This document shows positions 47,240-59,698 of a stretch of 64,000 bases of DNA, one piece after another. The number at the start of each line of letters is the position of its first letter. The stretch's first letter is position 1. The DNA comes from Carallia brachiata. Taxonomy: Eukaryota; Streptophyta; Magnoliopsida; Malpighiales; Rhizophoraceae. Below the pieces are notes generated by a model. That model made no database searches. It worked only from the letters and a program-made list of their open reading frames with translations, and had not been told where the DNA came from. Location: assembly GCA_021464245.1 (NCBI GenBank), contig JADCRB010000105.1:372001-436000 (forward strand), given 5' to 3'. The translations under genes and the position numbers were made by a program.

Positions 47240-47595
47240 CAAATATATCACCAATTTTTTGTAAAATAACAAATTTAGCATTAATTTTTAAAAAGTAACC
47301 ATTTATATCTCAAAGTGTTTTTTTTGTAACAAATATATCATGCAATGATTTCTTATGAACAAAATCTGTTAGTTTTGATGACAGATTTATAGAAATCTAT
47401 TTGTTTTGATAATATGATAATTATATACTTTAATACCTAGTGACAAGAATTATTACCACGTCGCCAAAAAAGATAAATTCTATTCAAGAGATTTCACGGT
47501 ATACTAAATTTATTATAAAAAAATTTAAAGAAAAATAAATTGTCACTTTTTAAAGTTAGTTTTAAATTTGTTATTACACACAAAGTTGATAATTT
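47240..47595. mobile_element. Likely foldback MITE
   Basis: AATAACAAATTTAGCATTAA on the left (about 47265) is matched by AATAACAAATTTAAAACTAA as reverse complement near 47575, each followed by a TTTAAAAAGT(A/G)AC block. One arm-like copy, AATAATAAATTTAGCATTAA, also occurs at about 58906. Ends are not fixed. Confidence 0.45.
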
Positions 47596-48798
47596 TTTTT
47601 ATATATTAATCCTTTTTTTTTTGGTAAATATATTAACCCTATATTTTTTAGTAGGTAAAAATTCCCAACTAGAGTATTAAAGTAGATAAAGTGAACTTAG
47701 AGATCCCAGGCCCAACCCATCATTCAAATTATGGGCTCTTTTCTCCGCAAAATAGTAACGGCCTCCCCCATCAAAATTAGTCGAACAAAACTTAGAATCG
47801 AAATCTAGGCGTGAACAATTTCTTTTCCAGTGTAACACACAAAAAAAGGACAAAAAATGGACAGGTTCAGTTGATTTCTTTCAAATTACTGATCAGAAAT
47901 CAATATTGGATGTAATGGACTCATATAAAGCTAATGCTCAAAAATTTCCCCATCCCCATAACAGCTAAGAGCAATAATCTTAAAAATAAAAATATAAGAT
48001 AAAATAATAATTTATAGAAAAAGAGTGAAGCTGGTTCTGTGTTCATTGTAGCAATTTACGTGGAACTTTGTAGTATTTTTATGTCAAACTTATTCTAAAC
48101 TTATAGCTAGAAATATTTTGGTTTCTACAACAATTTGCCTATGAACTTGCATTATCCACAAGTACTTTTATATGTCCATAGCCAAGGCAGTCGATGCCAC
48201 ATCATGCAAGCCTAACTATTACCACCCATTTAAACCTGCTAATTAGGAATTAACCCTATAAATATAAAACTTTCCTTCAGATCTAAGATAAGCAGATTTT
48301 TCTCCCTTCGTTTATCTATTTATTTATTTTTTGTAGTGTATGAAAATGGAAAGGTGAGAATGGCATTTCATAGTCCTAAAAAAAAAACTTGTACTGAATA
48401 CTTATAAAGTAGACTGGACTGGTACGCTACGCTAGAAGAAATAAACCACAAGAGCACTCTTTCATTGTGCCTAATTCATTCACAACCTCTAAATGATGTT
48501 TTGAAGAGCTAACTCCAAGCTTAGTCTGAGTTTCCTTCACCTCTTGCTTAGCATTTTTTCCCCTCTTTTTGTTTTTTAATTTGGCACGGTCTCCAAGATC
48601 AGACGACGACAAAAACAGCTTCCAAAGTAATTGGAGGCTCCTGTAAATATGATGGCTGAACACTGTGAAAAGGACCAATGGCCCTTTTGTCCGATCTTTA
48701 AATTTTGAGTTACCAAGAACGAGCCCAATGACATAACCAGCTACAGAAAATGGGCCCAATTAATTTACGCCTCCTAAAAAGAATAAAACAGTTTTGTT

Positions 48799-48803
48799 AA
48801 AAA
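48799..48803 (-). terminator. RNA polymerase III terminator of tRNA-Lys
   Basis: A run of five T on the minus strand, starting two bases after the tRNA discriminator base. Confidence 0.75.
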
Positions 48804-48804
48804 T

Positions 48805-48877
48805 CGCCCACCGTGGGGCTCGAACCCACGACCACAAGGTTAAGAGCCTTGCGCTCTACCGACTGAGCTAGACGGGC
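48805..48877 (-). tRNA. tRNA-Lys (anticodon CUU)
   Basis: On the minus strand: acceptor GCCCGTC pairing with GGTGGGC (two G-U pairs), D arm GCTCAGTCGGTAGAGC, anticodon arm CAAGGCTCTTAACCTTG with CTT in the loop, variable TGGTC, T arm GTGGGTTCGAGCCCCAC and discriminator G. No intron; 73 nt; no encoded CCA, as usual for a nuclear gene. A and B boxes are intact. Confidence 0.97.
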
Positions 48878-49030
48878 TCTTGTAATTCGACACTAACTAT
48901 ATATATATATAGACATATATATAGAAACACTACTACCATAAAACCTAGATGTCCTTTTTTTTTTTTTTTTGGTGTCCAGAAAACTGAGATGCTTAGTAGG
49001 GCCTGTGGGACTCCAAAGTGGAGATCATAT

Positions 49031-49530
49031 GGGATAAATATTTTTAAAGTTCTAAACCTTTAGATTTTTTTACGTTTGAGTCCTAAACCTTTTTAACATT
49101 TCATTTGAGTCCTAAATCTTTTAATTTTATACTATATCAGTCCTTTAAATTACGAAAAGTAGTCAATCTATTAATAAGTGAGTTTAATTTAATAAAAATC
49201 ATTTAAAAAAGCTTAAATACATGAATTAAATATTTTTTTCATCAACAAAATATGCATATTAAATATTTTTTTAATCAACAAATATACGAATTAAATAGGC
49301 AACATGCATATTTTTTCATAAAAAAGACATTCAATTCATATATTTAATCTTTTTTAAATAATTTTTTGTAAAGTTAAAATTATTTTTTAATAGATTGATC
49401 ACTTTTGTTAAACAGAGGGACTAATTTGGTAGAAAATCAAAAAGTTTAGGACTCAAATGAAATGTCAAAAAGGTTTAGGACTCAAACGTAAAAAACTTTA
49501 AAGGTTTAGGACTAAAAAAATCATTATTCC
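49031..49530. mobile_element. Complete 500-bp Mutator-like MITE with 10-bp target duplication
   Basis: GAGATCATAT lies directly outside both ends (49021-49030 and 49531-49540). The termini GGGATAAATATTTTTAAAGT and reverse-complemented GGAATAATGATTTTTTTAGT lead into long arms rich in GAGTCCTAAACC-type units (about 120 bp each), with an AT-rich centre. A 9-10 bp duplication and long inverted repeats are typical of MULE-type MITEs. It has no coding sequence. Confidence 0.75.
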
Positions 49531-50506
49531 GAGATCATATCTACGGTAGCAGTTTGTTTTTTTTTACACTATTCTGTTAATTTCAAGAGAGAGAAGTTGA
49601 CCATAAGTAAAATCTAAAAATCAAATCTTAAACTTAATTATTGGTCATTAGTAACCAATTATAATCATATAAGTTCTTAGAGGGACTTCATATACTTGCC
49701 GAAAGAAAGTAAATTATTCAAATAACATTATCTTATTAGATCAAATGATTTAGGTATTTGCGATCGAGGGTTGCATTTATTTTTCCTTTAAAATGCAAAT
49801 TAAGGTTTGCTTGCAATCTAAAAAGGTCCATATGTTGTATGTCAGGCCCTTATTATCATTAAGAGGAATCATTTTGGACATCTAACCGCCAACTTATTGA
49901 GCCTTACTGTTTCTTTTCCGTGAACTTAACAATTGCATTGAAGTGCTAGACTCGAAATTAAAAATAATTTTGCTTAAATTTCATCACACTTGATCATTTT
50001 TCACCACTACTTTTCATTTAAAAATATATATTATTTAAATTCTACGGAATATGTTGTCTAATACATGCCTCCCATAAAAAATTAAGAACAATAATGATTT
50101 TAAATGTAAGAATCCTTGACAATAAACTAGTTAATCCTTACTAAAACAATGTTCGATGTGTAATTAAGCCCAAATTCAAACTCCTCAAAGCAAAAATAGA
50201 GGAGAACCCATACTTACACGCTGGTCCCACACACAACAATCGTAGAACTTCAAATCCAACGGCTCACACCAACATTCTTACCACTGAAACCAAGCAAATA
50301 TCCACGTAATAATCTATCTAAAATCTAAGACCAAATTTGCTGCCGGGTGCCTAATTCATGTACAAACTCCTTTTTCTTCTACGGCCACTTTTTAAACAAT
50401 GTTTATTCGTATGATCGTATTAAATATATGTGTCAAACGCCATCTTTATTTCCCACCGGTCTTCCACGAGCCATCTTTAAATGTATCTATATCCGATATT
50501 TATATC

Positions 50507-50983
50507 ATTCATTTTGAGCTGATTTGTTTGGATTGTGAGATTTTAATGAGAAAAGAAATTATGAGAAAAAAATTGTTAGAAAAAAAAGTTATGAGAAAGA
50601 AAAATGAATGAATTCATTTTTTAGATAGATAAGAAAATATGAGAAAAAATGATTAGATAGTTAATTTATATGTTTAGATCATATGAGAAAATGATGAACA
50701 AAAATTATATATTTTAAATTATAAAATTGTCATTTTTTGTTTTTAGTGTTTTTTTTTTTTGTCTAAATTGTTGTTAGTGCTTTTGGGTAATTTTACTTTT
50801 ATTTTTTTAATTATTTATTTTTTAAAAGTTACTGTTTGACGTTGACAACTCACAAAAAGCCAAACTAATATCTCTCCATTTTCTAACCTGTTGCCAAACA
50901 ACGAAAAAATTGTTGAGATATGTTATTTTCTTTCTAATGTAATTCTCATGCTCATCTAAACAGACAGTTAAATTGAATGTCAG
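50507..50983. mobile_element. Possible foldback MITE
   Basis: The left part CATTCATTTTGAGCTGATTT followed by GTTTGGATTGTGAG resembles the reverse complement of the right end, CATTCAATTTAACTGTCTGT followed by TTAGATGAGCATGAG, with A- and GAGAAA-rich subterminal sequence on both sides. The match is imperfect and no target duplication is evident. Confidence 0.35.
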
Positions 50984-51183
50984 ACGTTCATGATACATGT
51001 ACAAGACATTTTTAATATATATAATGTTTATTTTGTGCCTATTAAAAATTTATTACATGATAAATTATATTGTAAAAATAATTTTTGTATGTTTATAAAC
51101 TCGTTAGTCCCTTCCATATATATCTTTACATTTGAATGATATTTTTTTTTGTTAAATTTTCAATTAAATACTAACTACAAGTA

Positions 51184-51289
51184 GAACAACGTAAAAATTT
51201 TTATAAATCATATGTTAAAAAGTAATAAATTTACCTGAACAACGTAAAAAATTTTATAAATCATATATTAAAAAGTAATAAATTTACCA
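51184..51289. repeat. Tandem direct duplication of 53 bp
   Basis: Two adjacent copies starting GAACAACGTAAAAA and ending AGTAATAAATTTACC, differing at a few positions. Confidence 0.8.
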
Positions 51290-52101
51290 AAAAATTTATA
51301 TACATTAGAATTGTATTTTACAAACATGTCCACACCGATCGTGTTTTACTCCTCTAAGAATTTGAATGTCTTTATATTCATATCGTATCAAGTTTGTATT
51401 TGTATATTTATATTTAAGAAAAATAATTATCAGGGTAAAAAATATCATCATACAATGTTATATTATAATAAATAATATATTTTATATAGTCACAATAATA
51501 AAACATAAAATAAAAAAATATTTTTTTTTATTTATATTTTTATTATAATAATATAAAATATATTAATTATATATATATATATAACTCTTTTTATATGCCA
51601 ATGTAACGAAACTCGCGCGTATATTGGCTTTTCATCAGCGGTACATAAGCCTGCCAGGGAATTATGTTCCAATTGAATTATCTTTCAAGAAATAAAAAGC
51701 CATATCATATTAAAAAAATTAATATCTCAATAATTAGTATGTTAAATTTTGTCTCAATTAAAATTAAAATTATTATTTTAAAAATAAAAATTAATATTTT
51801 TAAAATATTTATTATTTTTATATTTTAAAAATATTAATATTTATTTTAAAAATAATTGACACGATTTATTTCGACACCTTTTACCAAGGACATATTATAT
51901 TATTATAAAAGGCAAAGAAATCTCTGTGGTGATAGTAGACTGGTAGCGCTGTAAATTTCAAGACTTTGTTTGACTGCCACGACGTCGTTGCTGTTTGCGT
52001 TTTCCTTCTTTCCTTCTGCGCCTTCTGGACCGATTTCGAAACTTTTTCTTTGTTTTTTGGGTATTTTGGTGATGAGGATGATTGTGATCGGACGATGAAC
52101 G

Positions 52102-55100
52102 ATGCCGGTTCCTCGTGGCGGAGCGCGCAGGGGCCGGGGAGCAGCAGCCACGGCCAAAAGACAGAAGCAGCAGCAGCAGCAGCAGCAGCAGCCGAACCAG
52201 GTGGGCCCGGCTGAGCCTGTGGAGGCGGCGATCGCGAAGAGAACGCGGACAAAGCGTGTGTTACTTCCGGTTGGTGGAGCCTTAGTATCTGCAAACAAGA
52301 ATACTAACACTAATAACAACCATAATAATAACGGGCAGAAGGCGGCGGCGGCGGATGAGAACGTAGTGGCAGTTGCGGAGGCGGAGGCGGCGGCGAAGGA
52401 CGGCGACAATAGTGGAAAGAAGCCAATGGATGAGTTTGGTGGTGGAGGGAGAAGTGTTGATAAGGCCAATGCCGGCGGCGCGGAAGATGAGGGGAGCGCT
52501 TCTCCGATTCCGGAGAAGGTTTTGTTCTTTATATCTTTCTTTTTCTTTTATTGATTATTATAAAGAATTTTTTTTTTTTTTTCATTTTTTCTTGGTACGT
52601 TGTTGTTGTTGTTCTTAGTTCTTACTGGATTCTTGAATGCCTTATCTTTCTTTTACTCTGTAACGATAGATAGGTTTATTGTGACTTGGAGGTCATAGGT
52701 TCGAGTTACGAAAGCTGTACATTTGACGTATAGTATAGGAGTCTCGTGTACTGTAATACGCTCAATCTGGATTTTTTTATCTGATTAAAGAATGTTGATC
52801 TTTACTAATGGTGTCAATTTGATTGGCATGAGATTGCCTTGAATTTCCATGATAGCTTGTGCTTATCTATTGGAAGTGTATGACATAGACCATACATATT
52901 CCGATCGCTGAATGACGTGGCGAGAGATGTCTCTTTGCCAATGTGTTAGAATTTTTTATCTTAACTTGTTAGAAGGACTATCAAATTAGTAAAGGTGAAT
53001 CTGTGATGCTCAAAAGCATATCTTGTAGTGCTAGTTGAGGATGCAGGACCAATGGACATTTTGCTTATTGATATGGGAATGAAAGGAGCCTTTGGGTGTA
53101 GCTTATATTGGCTAGATTATGAGTTATTCAGTCATTCTTATGGTTAGGAAATGGAGGTTGGGTCATTGTGGCAAAATTCATAGCTTTTAAACCAAAATGT
53201 GCCATCTAGGTGTATATACCCATGCTGCTAGGCTTATCCTAAGTAAGGTATATTTTGGCGTGTCTACCGTATTCCATCTTATCTTCTGTATCTATTCGAA
53301 AGAGCTATGGTCCCTTTACTATCAACCCCAATTCTATCTTTTGATTCAAATAAGTTATTGATTATAGCGGAAACTTTAGTGCATTAAGAATACATGATAC
53401 TTCATTTTATTGAGAATATGTAACAGTTTAATCCTCCTTGTATTCTTATTGCAACATTCCAGTTAAAATGGTTGCAAGTTCTGCTGCCATGGTTTCTCCT
53501 GTTTCATGACTTCTAATTTTTCTCTCTGTCTGAAATTGGTTGTTAATAGCAATTATGTGTGCTTTTTTATTTTGTTACTAAGTTGTCATGCTAAAAAAAT
53601 GTCACCTCTTTGCACCAGTTATACTCTAATCTCTGAATGAGTAAATAGAGTCAATTTCAGGCCATAGCCTTTAATCCTAAATTATGAGTCACTAAAAATT
53701 ATGGAATTTGAGAATAAAGGTGCAAATATAATCATTTTGAATGCCCATTATTAATAGAAAGTAGAATTTTATCAGTATATTTTGCATAGCTTTTCTCATT
53801 TCTTGAATAAAGGGTATCCCAATGCTCAGAGTTTCCCCATTGTGAGGTGTGGGGAAGTGTCTACTGCACGCAGTCTTACCCTTATTATCACAAAGAGGTT
53901 GTGTCCCCAGCCAGAACCTTTAACCTCCGAGTCACAATGGAGTAACCTTACTATAATATCAAAGGTCGTCCTTTAGGTGACAAAGAGGCTTTCCTCTTTT
54001 CTCATCGATTTAATCTGCTCTATGTAGTTTCCTATCTAGTCAATTTGTTATCTTGTTTGTTTGCATGAGAAGGGACAAATTAGCCGTGAAGTTTTGTATT
54101 TTGGTACTCTGTGGCTTCCTTGTATAACAAATTTTTATGAAATATCCTATATTGCCGGAAAAAAATTTATAATCTGTAACCTGGTCCTCCTTTTTTTTTT
54201 TTTTTTTTTGTTTTTTGATAAGTTGGTTCTCCTTTTATTGGTTTATTTTTCTGTACCTTTGACAAGTGTCTGTGGCCTCTTTGCTATGACTTCGTAGGTT
54301 CAAGTTGGAGGCTCCCCACTGTACAGAATAGAAAGAAAATTGGGCAAGGGTGGATTTGGTCAAGTGTACGTAGGTCGACGGGCAATTGGTGGATATGAAA
54401 ATGAGAGATCTGGTCCAGGAGCTATAGAGGTATCATAGTTCTTTTTTATGTGTTCTTATCATTGAGTTCGATTAGGATTCATTTATTTATACACTTCATA
54501 CTTTTTTGTGACCTGTGAACATTGCACTTAGGTGGCATTGAAGTTCGAGCACCAAAGTAGCAAGGGATGTAACCATGGACCACCATATGAGTGGCAAGTG
54601 TACAGGTGAGCATGATGGATGTGTCATGCTTTATTATGGTTGTGGCATATGAGTAACTCTCTCTCTTGTGCGTGCGCACGTGCCTGCACGCGAACGCACT
54701 CTCATGCACTCATATGCTGGTGCTTGTGCTTGTGTGTTTTCTGGAGTAGTTATTCTAAGTCAAATAAGTTTTGTTATTTTCACAGCTATCTTGGTGGCAG
54801 TCATGGTGTACCTCGAGTATTCTACAAGGGTAAGCAAGGAGATTATTATGTCATGGTATGAAATCTTTTGCTGGCTCAGCTTTGTTGGATTTCTGACTTA
54901 AATATTCTCTAAGTCTGCCCCTTTGTGCAATCAATTTTGACTGAATGTATTAATGGCTGTAGGTCATGGATATGTTGGGACCAAGCTTGTGGGATGTCTG
55001 GAATAAGAACTCTCACATGTGAGTTTAGTTCTCTAAATTTTTTTTTAATGAATATTTACATTACTCATGTCTGTAAACTACTTAAATAATAGAATCTTTA

Positions 55101-58062
55101 TTTCAGAATGTCTGTTGAAATGGTTGCGTGCATTGCTATTGAAGCAATATCCATATTGGAAAAGATGCACTCGAGGGGGTAAGTTCCATTTGGGCATCTG
55201 CTTTTACTCTCCTCTTCTCTGTTGTCCTTCTTTCTTCTTCTTGTTTTTTTTTTTTTTTTGAGTCACCTCTCTGTGGTCTGGTCTGCCATGTGTTAAATCA
55301 TACGTGCATCTTTGTCTCTGTATTTTGGGAAAGTGATCGTGCTATGGTTGATGTATTAGAACTTTCTCTGATGATAAATGTATCTTTTTCTCCATAATTT
55401 GATTGAGCAACCATGGCTGATGTATGGAACATCTCATATTCTAGGAGTATGTGATTTTCAAACTCCATCTTGTTTGCAGCTATGTCCATGGAGATGTGAA
55501 ACCTGAGAATTTCCTCCTTGGTCTTCCAGATGGTCCTGATGAGAAGAAGTTGTTTCTTGTCGATCTTGGCCTGGGTAATTGGTGAATCACCTTTTCTTAA
55601 GTTTCACCTTTGAGCTATTAGATGTATATTCACAGCACTATAGTTGAATTGCTAAATGATTTGTTTTGGCAATCAGCCACTAGATGGAAGGATATTTCGT
55701 CTGGACTTCATGTGGACTATGATCAAAGGCCAGATGTGTTCAGGTATGACTGATTCTGCAACTGTTTTTTTAAATTATAGATGTAATTATGTTGGTTTTG
55801 TAATGCTACCCACTTGCCCAGCAAATGCTGGAGGCATGCTTAACACATGCGAGTTGGACGGGGGAGCAACAAGTAATAACCTGCCCATCTGCTTCCCTTG
55901 CCCCTCCCTCCCCCAGCCAAAAACCTGGCCAGCAGTTCTTCAGTGTGGTCAATTTCTATTCCGTCAGATTTTGGGTGAAAACAATGAGTTTTCTTTGCTT
56001 TTGCTTCTGATCAAAATTAAATATTTTGCTCTGACAGGGGAACAGTGCGTTATGCCAGTGTGCATAGCCATTTGGGGCGAACTTGTAGCAGAAGAGATGA
56101 CTTAGAATCTCTTGCATACACACTCATTTTCCTTCTCCGCGGTCGTTTGCCTTGGCAAGGGTATCAGGTTAATCTCTTTTTAACCGTTGGGAGCATCCTT
56201 TTATTTTTTGTTAATCTTTTATTAAGTTCTAGTTGCAGCAAACCAAGTGCAAGTTTCTTACATCATTGAAAAAGAGGAAGCTTATGTCTCATTTTGTATA
56301 AAGATTTGTTTAACGCTGTTTGTTTTAGGGAGAGGATAAAGGGTTTCTTGTTTGCAAGAAAAAGATGGCAACATCCCCAGAGTCCCTTTGTTGCTTCTGT
56401 CCGCTGCCTTTCCAACAGTTTGTTGACTATGTAGTGAACTTGAAGTTTGATGAAGAACCTAACTATGCGAGATGCATTTCCCTCTTCGACGGGATTGTTG
56501 GCCCAAATCCAAATATTAGGCCACTCAACACTGAAGGCGCCCAAAAGGTCTGCAAAATTTCTCCCTTTCATTTTTTTATTGGTAGAGGATTTACTCATGA
56601 GTTGGGTTCAATGATGACCTATTTTAGTTATCCTTTGAAGTATTGTGGAACATGAATCTGGTATAACTGACCTGCATTTTCACATCTCCTGAAGCTCATT
56701 CATCAAGTTGGACAGAAAAGAGGCCGTTTGCCTATGAAGGATGACGGTGATGAACAACCAAAGAAGAAGGTCCGTATGGGCATGCCAGCAAGTCAATGGA
56801 TTAGTGTGTATAATGCTCATAAACCTATGAAGCAAAGGTATAATATATGTTTTCTGCAGTGTGACTTATAGCACTGTTAGAATGTCTAGTCATTGATCCC
56901 TTGTTGATATTAAGTGTTTTGAGACCGCGTCTCCCATCATCTGGCACAATGTATACATGCTTCTCTCAACATCAGAGTGATTATATTATTGCGACGCAAG
57001 ATTAATCCAGGTTTATGTGGTCATAATTTTTGTAGGTATCATTATAATGTGGCTGATGCAAGGCTTGCCCAGCACATTGAACAAGGAATGGAGGGTGGCT
57101 TATTCATTAGCAGTATTGCTTCAAGTTCGAACTTGTGGGCCCTTATTATGGATGCTGGAACTGGTTTCACTACACAAATCTATGAACTCTCGCCATATTT
57201 CCTTCACAAGGTATGGTCTTTTTTCTGCATTCTACTTGAAGCAATTGTCTTGTGCAGCATTTAAATATGCTTTGCAACTTTACTTACTTATGTTCTGGGC
57301 CTTATGAAGGAATGGATAATGGAGCAATGGAATGAGAATTATTATATTAGTGCCATAGCTGGAGCCGCTAATGGTAGCTCATTGGTCGTGATGTCCAAGG
57401 GTTAGTCTAACATTTGTGGAGGTTGGGTTTCTGTCTCTGATGCACCTAACTTTTCCGCGATTGACATTCTATCTGGCTTCAGGTACACCATATACACAGC
57501 AGTCCTATAAAGTTAGTGATTCATTTCCCTATAAATGGATTAACAAAAAATGGAAGGAGGGATTCCATGTTACTGCCATGGGCACCTCAGGGAGTAGATG
57601 GGCAGTTGTCATGTCTCGTGGTGCAGGATTTTCCCAACAGGTCATTTTTCGTTTTGAGGTGCTTTACAAAATATGGCTGTGGAAGGCACGCTTGAACTGA
57701 TTCCCCCACACACTAATTTCAGGTTGTTGAACTTGATTTCCTTTATCCTAGTGAAGGCATACATCGGAGATGGAATTCAGGATATCGTATTACAGCCACT
57801 GCAGCAACAGTTGAACAGGCAGCTCTTGTGCTTAGTATTCCAAGACGGAAATCACCAACAGATGAAACACAGGAAACACTTAGAACATCTACTTTTCCAA
57901 GTGCACACGTCAAGGTGAATATCTATATCCAAAAATGGAATGGTTTTTTCTTTCACTCATCTTTATGCTTTTGAGGTCTGACGATTGAGATGCACATTCC
58001 AGGAGAAGTGGCCAAAGAATATGTATATTGCATCCATATGTTTTGGGCGAACGGTCTCTTAA
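52102..58062 (+). CDS. MLK: MUT9-like kinase (MLK/PPK), CK1-family Ser/Thr protein kinase
   Basis: Plant MLKs are nuclear kinases that phosphorylate histone H3 Thr3 and act with phytochromes, cryptochromes and the evening complex. 16 exons with GT-AG introns: 52102-52518, 54298-54429, 54532-54605, 54786-54855, 54963-55018, 55107-55178, 55480-55574, 55677-55743, 56038-56167, 56329-56547, 56695-56837, 57036-57210, 57310-57400, 57483-57640, 57723-57914, 58003-58062. The joined frame is open, 716 residues, close to the 700-710 usual for the family. Exon 1 (139 residues) is low-complexity: [14 protein letters not shown]9, Asn- and Ala-rich. The kinase domain has [11 protein letters not shown] (155-165), VALK (Lys187), HGDVKPEN (Asp279) and DLG (302-304, the CK1-type form of DFG). 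KKKVR (467-471) may be a nuclear signal. The MLK-specific tail includes [20 protein letters not shown] and the C-terminus SICFGRTVS. Intron 1 (1.8 kb) holds SINE pieces. Confidence 0.95.
52665..52790 (+). mobile_element. SINE-head remnant in MLK intron 1
   Basis: ATTGTGACTTGGAGGTCATA followed by GGTTCGAGTTACG is a tRNA-derived SINE head with B box. It matches the head of the minus-strand element at about 53810-53950 (ATTGTGACTCGGAGGTTAAA, then GGTTCTGGCTGG). Confidence 0.45.
53810..53950 (-). mobile_element. tRNA-derived SINE remnant in MLK intron 1
   Basis: On the minus strand: TTACTCCATTGTGACTCGGA, then AAGGTTCTGGCTGGGG, then GGGTAAGACTGCGTGCAGTA and CACTTCCCCACACCTCACAA. This order (tRNA-like head, GGGTAAG-CTGCGT-CA core, CCCCxxACC body) is that of a widespread dicot SINE type. 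It lies antisense to the gene. Confidence 0.55.
54182..54236 (-). mobile_element. Poly(T) micro-insertion in MLK intron 1
   Basis: TGGTCCTCCTTTT (54182-54194) and TGGTTCTCCTTTT (54224-54236) flank 29 bases that are T-rich and end GATAAGT. It sits about 60 bp before exon 2, in a place where a long T-run could affect splicing. Confidence 0.4.
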
Positions 58063-59690
58063 GTTGAACGGTGTTCTGTCCAACTCCTCCCTGTTACGAC
58101 TGGCGCCACCGACTCTCTAGATATCCGTCTAGACGAGAAGGGAAGACAAAACCTTGGATTCTCTGAACTGATATTATCTGGGTTTAGAGAAAATTTTGTT
58201 GAGCATTTTAGGTACTGATCAAACTTTAAGCTAAAAGTATAGAAGCCCTCGGCTCAACATTTTGTTCTTTTTGCCAGTTCTTTGGTAATACTTAATCACT
58301 ACATAATTTTTTTTTTTCTCTAGCTGTTAGAACAAGTAAAATCAAAGTCAATTTCAAAATAAAATTTGCAAGTATTTCTTGACCACCTTATATGGAAGGA
58401 CATCGATTTCTTTCAAATATGAAAACTCAGTATTTGCACATACATTCAACCGCGTAGTTGATTGTCAAGATTTATGAAATTTATTGAAGAAATTTTTGGT
58501 GGGTAATGTTAAACAAACTGAATGACTTTTTGCTTATTGCAAGAAAAAAAATTGTAAAGTAAAAAAAAAGGAGAGAATTTTGAAAATGAAGGGGAAAAAA
58601 TTATAGGGCAATTGATTTTATATTCAAGAGGAGTAGGGACAGGCACTCCCTCTCGCCTTGTTCAAAAAATTAAAAAAACGCTCCCTCCGGCCCCCTCGGC
58701 GTCATTCAATTCTCTCCTTATTTTGGTGACTTTTGAATAGTAGCAATTACCATTCGGCCTGATGGATCTTTCTTTTATTTAATCATAGTTTGCTTTTTCA
58801 TATTTTTCATAAATTTATTATAAATGAACCTTAATTTTAATTGTTATGTACATAATATGTTTCAAAAAAAAGGTTTATATATAAATATCATTAATGTTAC
58901 TTAAAATAATAAATTTAGCATTAATTTTAAAAGGTAATATTTGATTAGGCTGATCATGATCAATTGTTAATTAAACTATTCTTCACTAATAATCAATTGT
59001 TAATTAAACTATTCTTCACTAATACATATGTTGAGAAATCATTTATGCACGAGACCCTTTTTTTTGAGAGATATTGGTTGTGTACTGACTTTTATGTAAT
59101 TTCTCGTTAATCTTATCGATCTGAAAGAACTAGAACTTATCTGATTAACTCTCAAGGTGAGAAAAAAATAAGGACATGCATTAGTTGAGATTATTTAAGT
59201 ACTTTGAAAAAAAAAAGAAAATTTTTTTTTTGAGGCTTGGTTTGCTCTTTGTTACTTTACTCCTCTGTTTTAAGTTGCTGAGTAATTAAAGGTCGACATT
59301 ACAATTGTTGATCTTCACGTGAAAAAATAACTTAATTTAGGAATATGCAAAGTACATTAAATCTCTATTGTGAAGTAGTAATTGAGTACCGACACCATAC
59401 GTGATGGTATTCCTGTCAAAAAATATATTTGCATTTAGAAAAGAATTCAAAACCTCTTAAAAATAAAATAAATAAATAAAAATTTGAAATCTTATTGATT
59501 CTTGATGTGTATGTCCACTATAGTGGAGAAATGTGAGCTTATAGACTTAAAGATAAATTTATTTAATTAGATTCTACATAATTGTTACTATGTATCTTCT
59601 ATTGATCAATGAAGGGGTCGCACACACACTCACATTCTCTTGACTATGTTATGTAAGGGATAATGATATTAATGGTTGTGTATGGTTAGT
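58063..59690. other. Region downstream of MLK
   Basis: The first few hundred bases probably hold the MLK 3' UTR. No other gene is seen. A 33-bp tandem duplication (TCAATTGTTAATTAAACTAT unit) lies at about 58959-59023, and a single MITE-arm-like block at about 58906. Confidence 0.45.
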
Positions 59691-59698
59691 AATGTATT

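Larger units (their letters stand above)
49541..52101. other. Intergenic DNA upstream of the MLK gene
   Basis: No gene is seen apart from the repeats listed separately at 50507-50983 and 51184-51289. The last 200 bases are GC-richer and probably hold the promoter and 5' UTR of the kinase gene. Confidence 0.45.

Noticed and set aside
48427..48759. 110-residue minus-strand frame with a hydrophobic start (GYVIGLVLG) and a Lys-rich part
   Set aside because: It begins at TTG directly after a stop, has no ATG start, and no family was recognised. It could be a decayed exon; a protein search and RNA reads would decide.
48957..48980. T-tract flanked by TGTCC on both sides
   Set aside because: The flanking repeat is only 5 bases, too short to count as a target duplication.
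55656..56105. 149-residue frame spanning part of the MLK gene
   Set aside because: It runs through an intron; only the exon 8 and exon 9 portions in the correct frame belong to the kinase.
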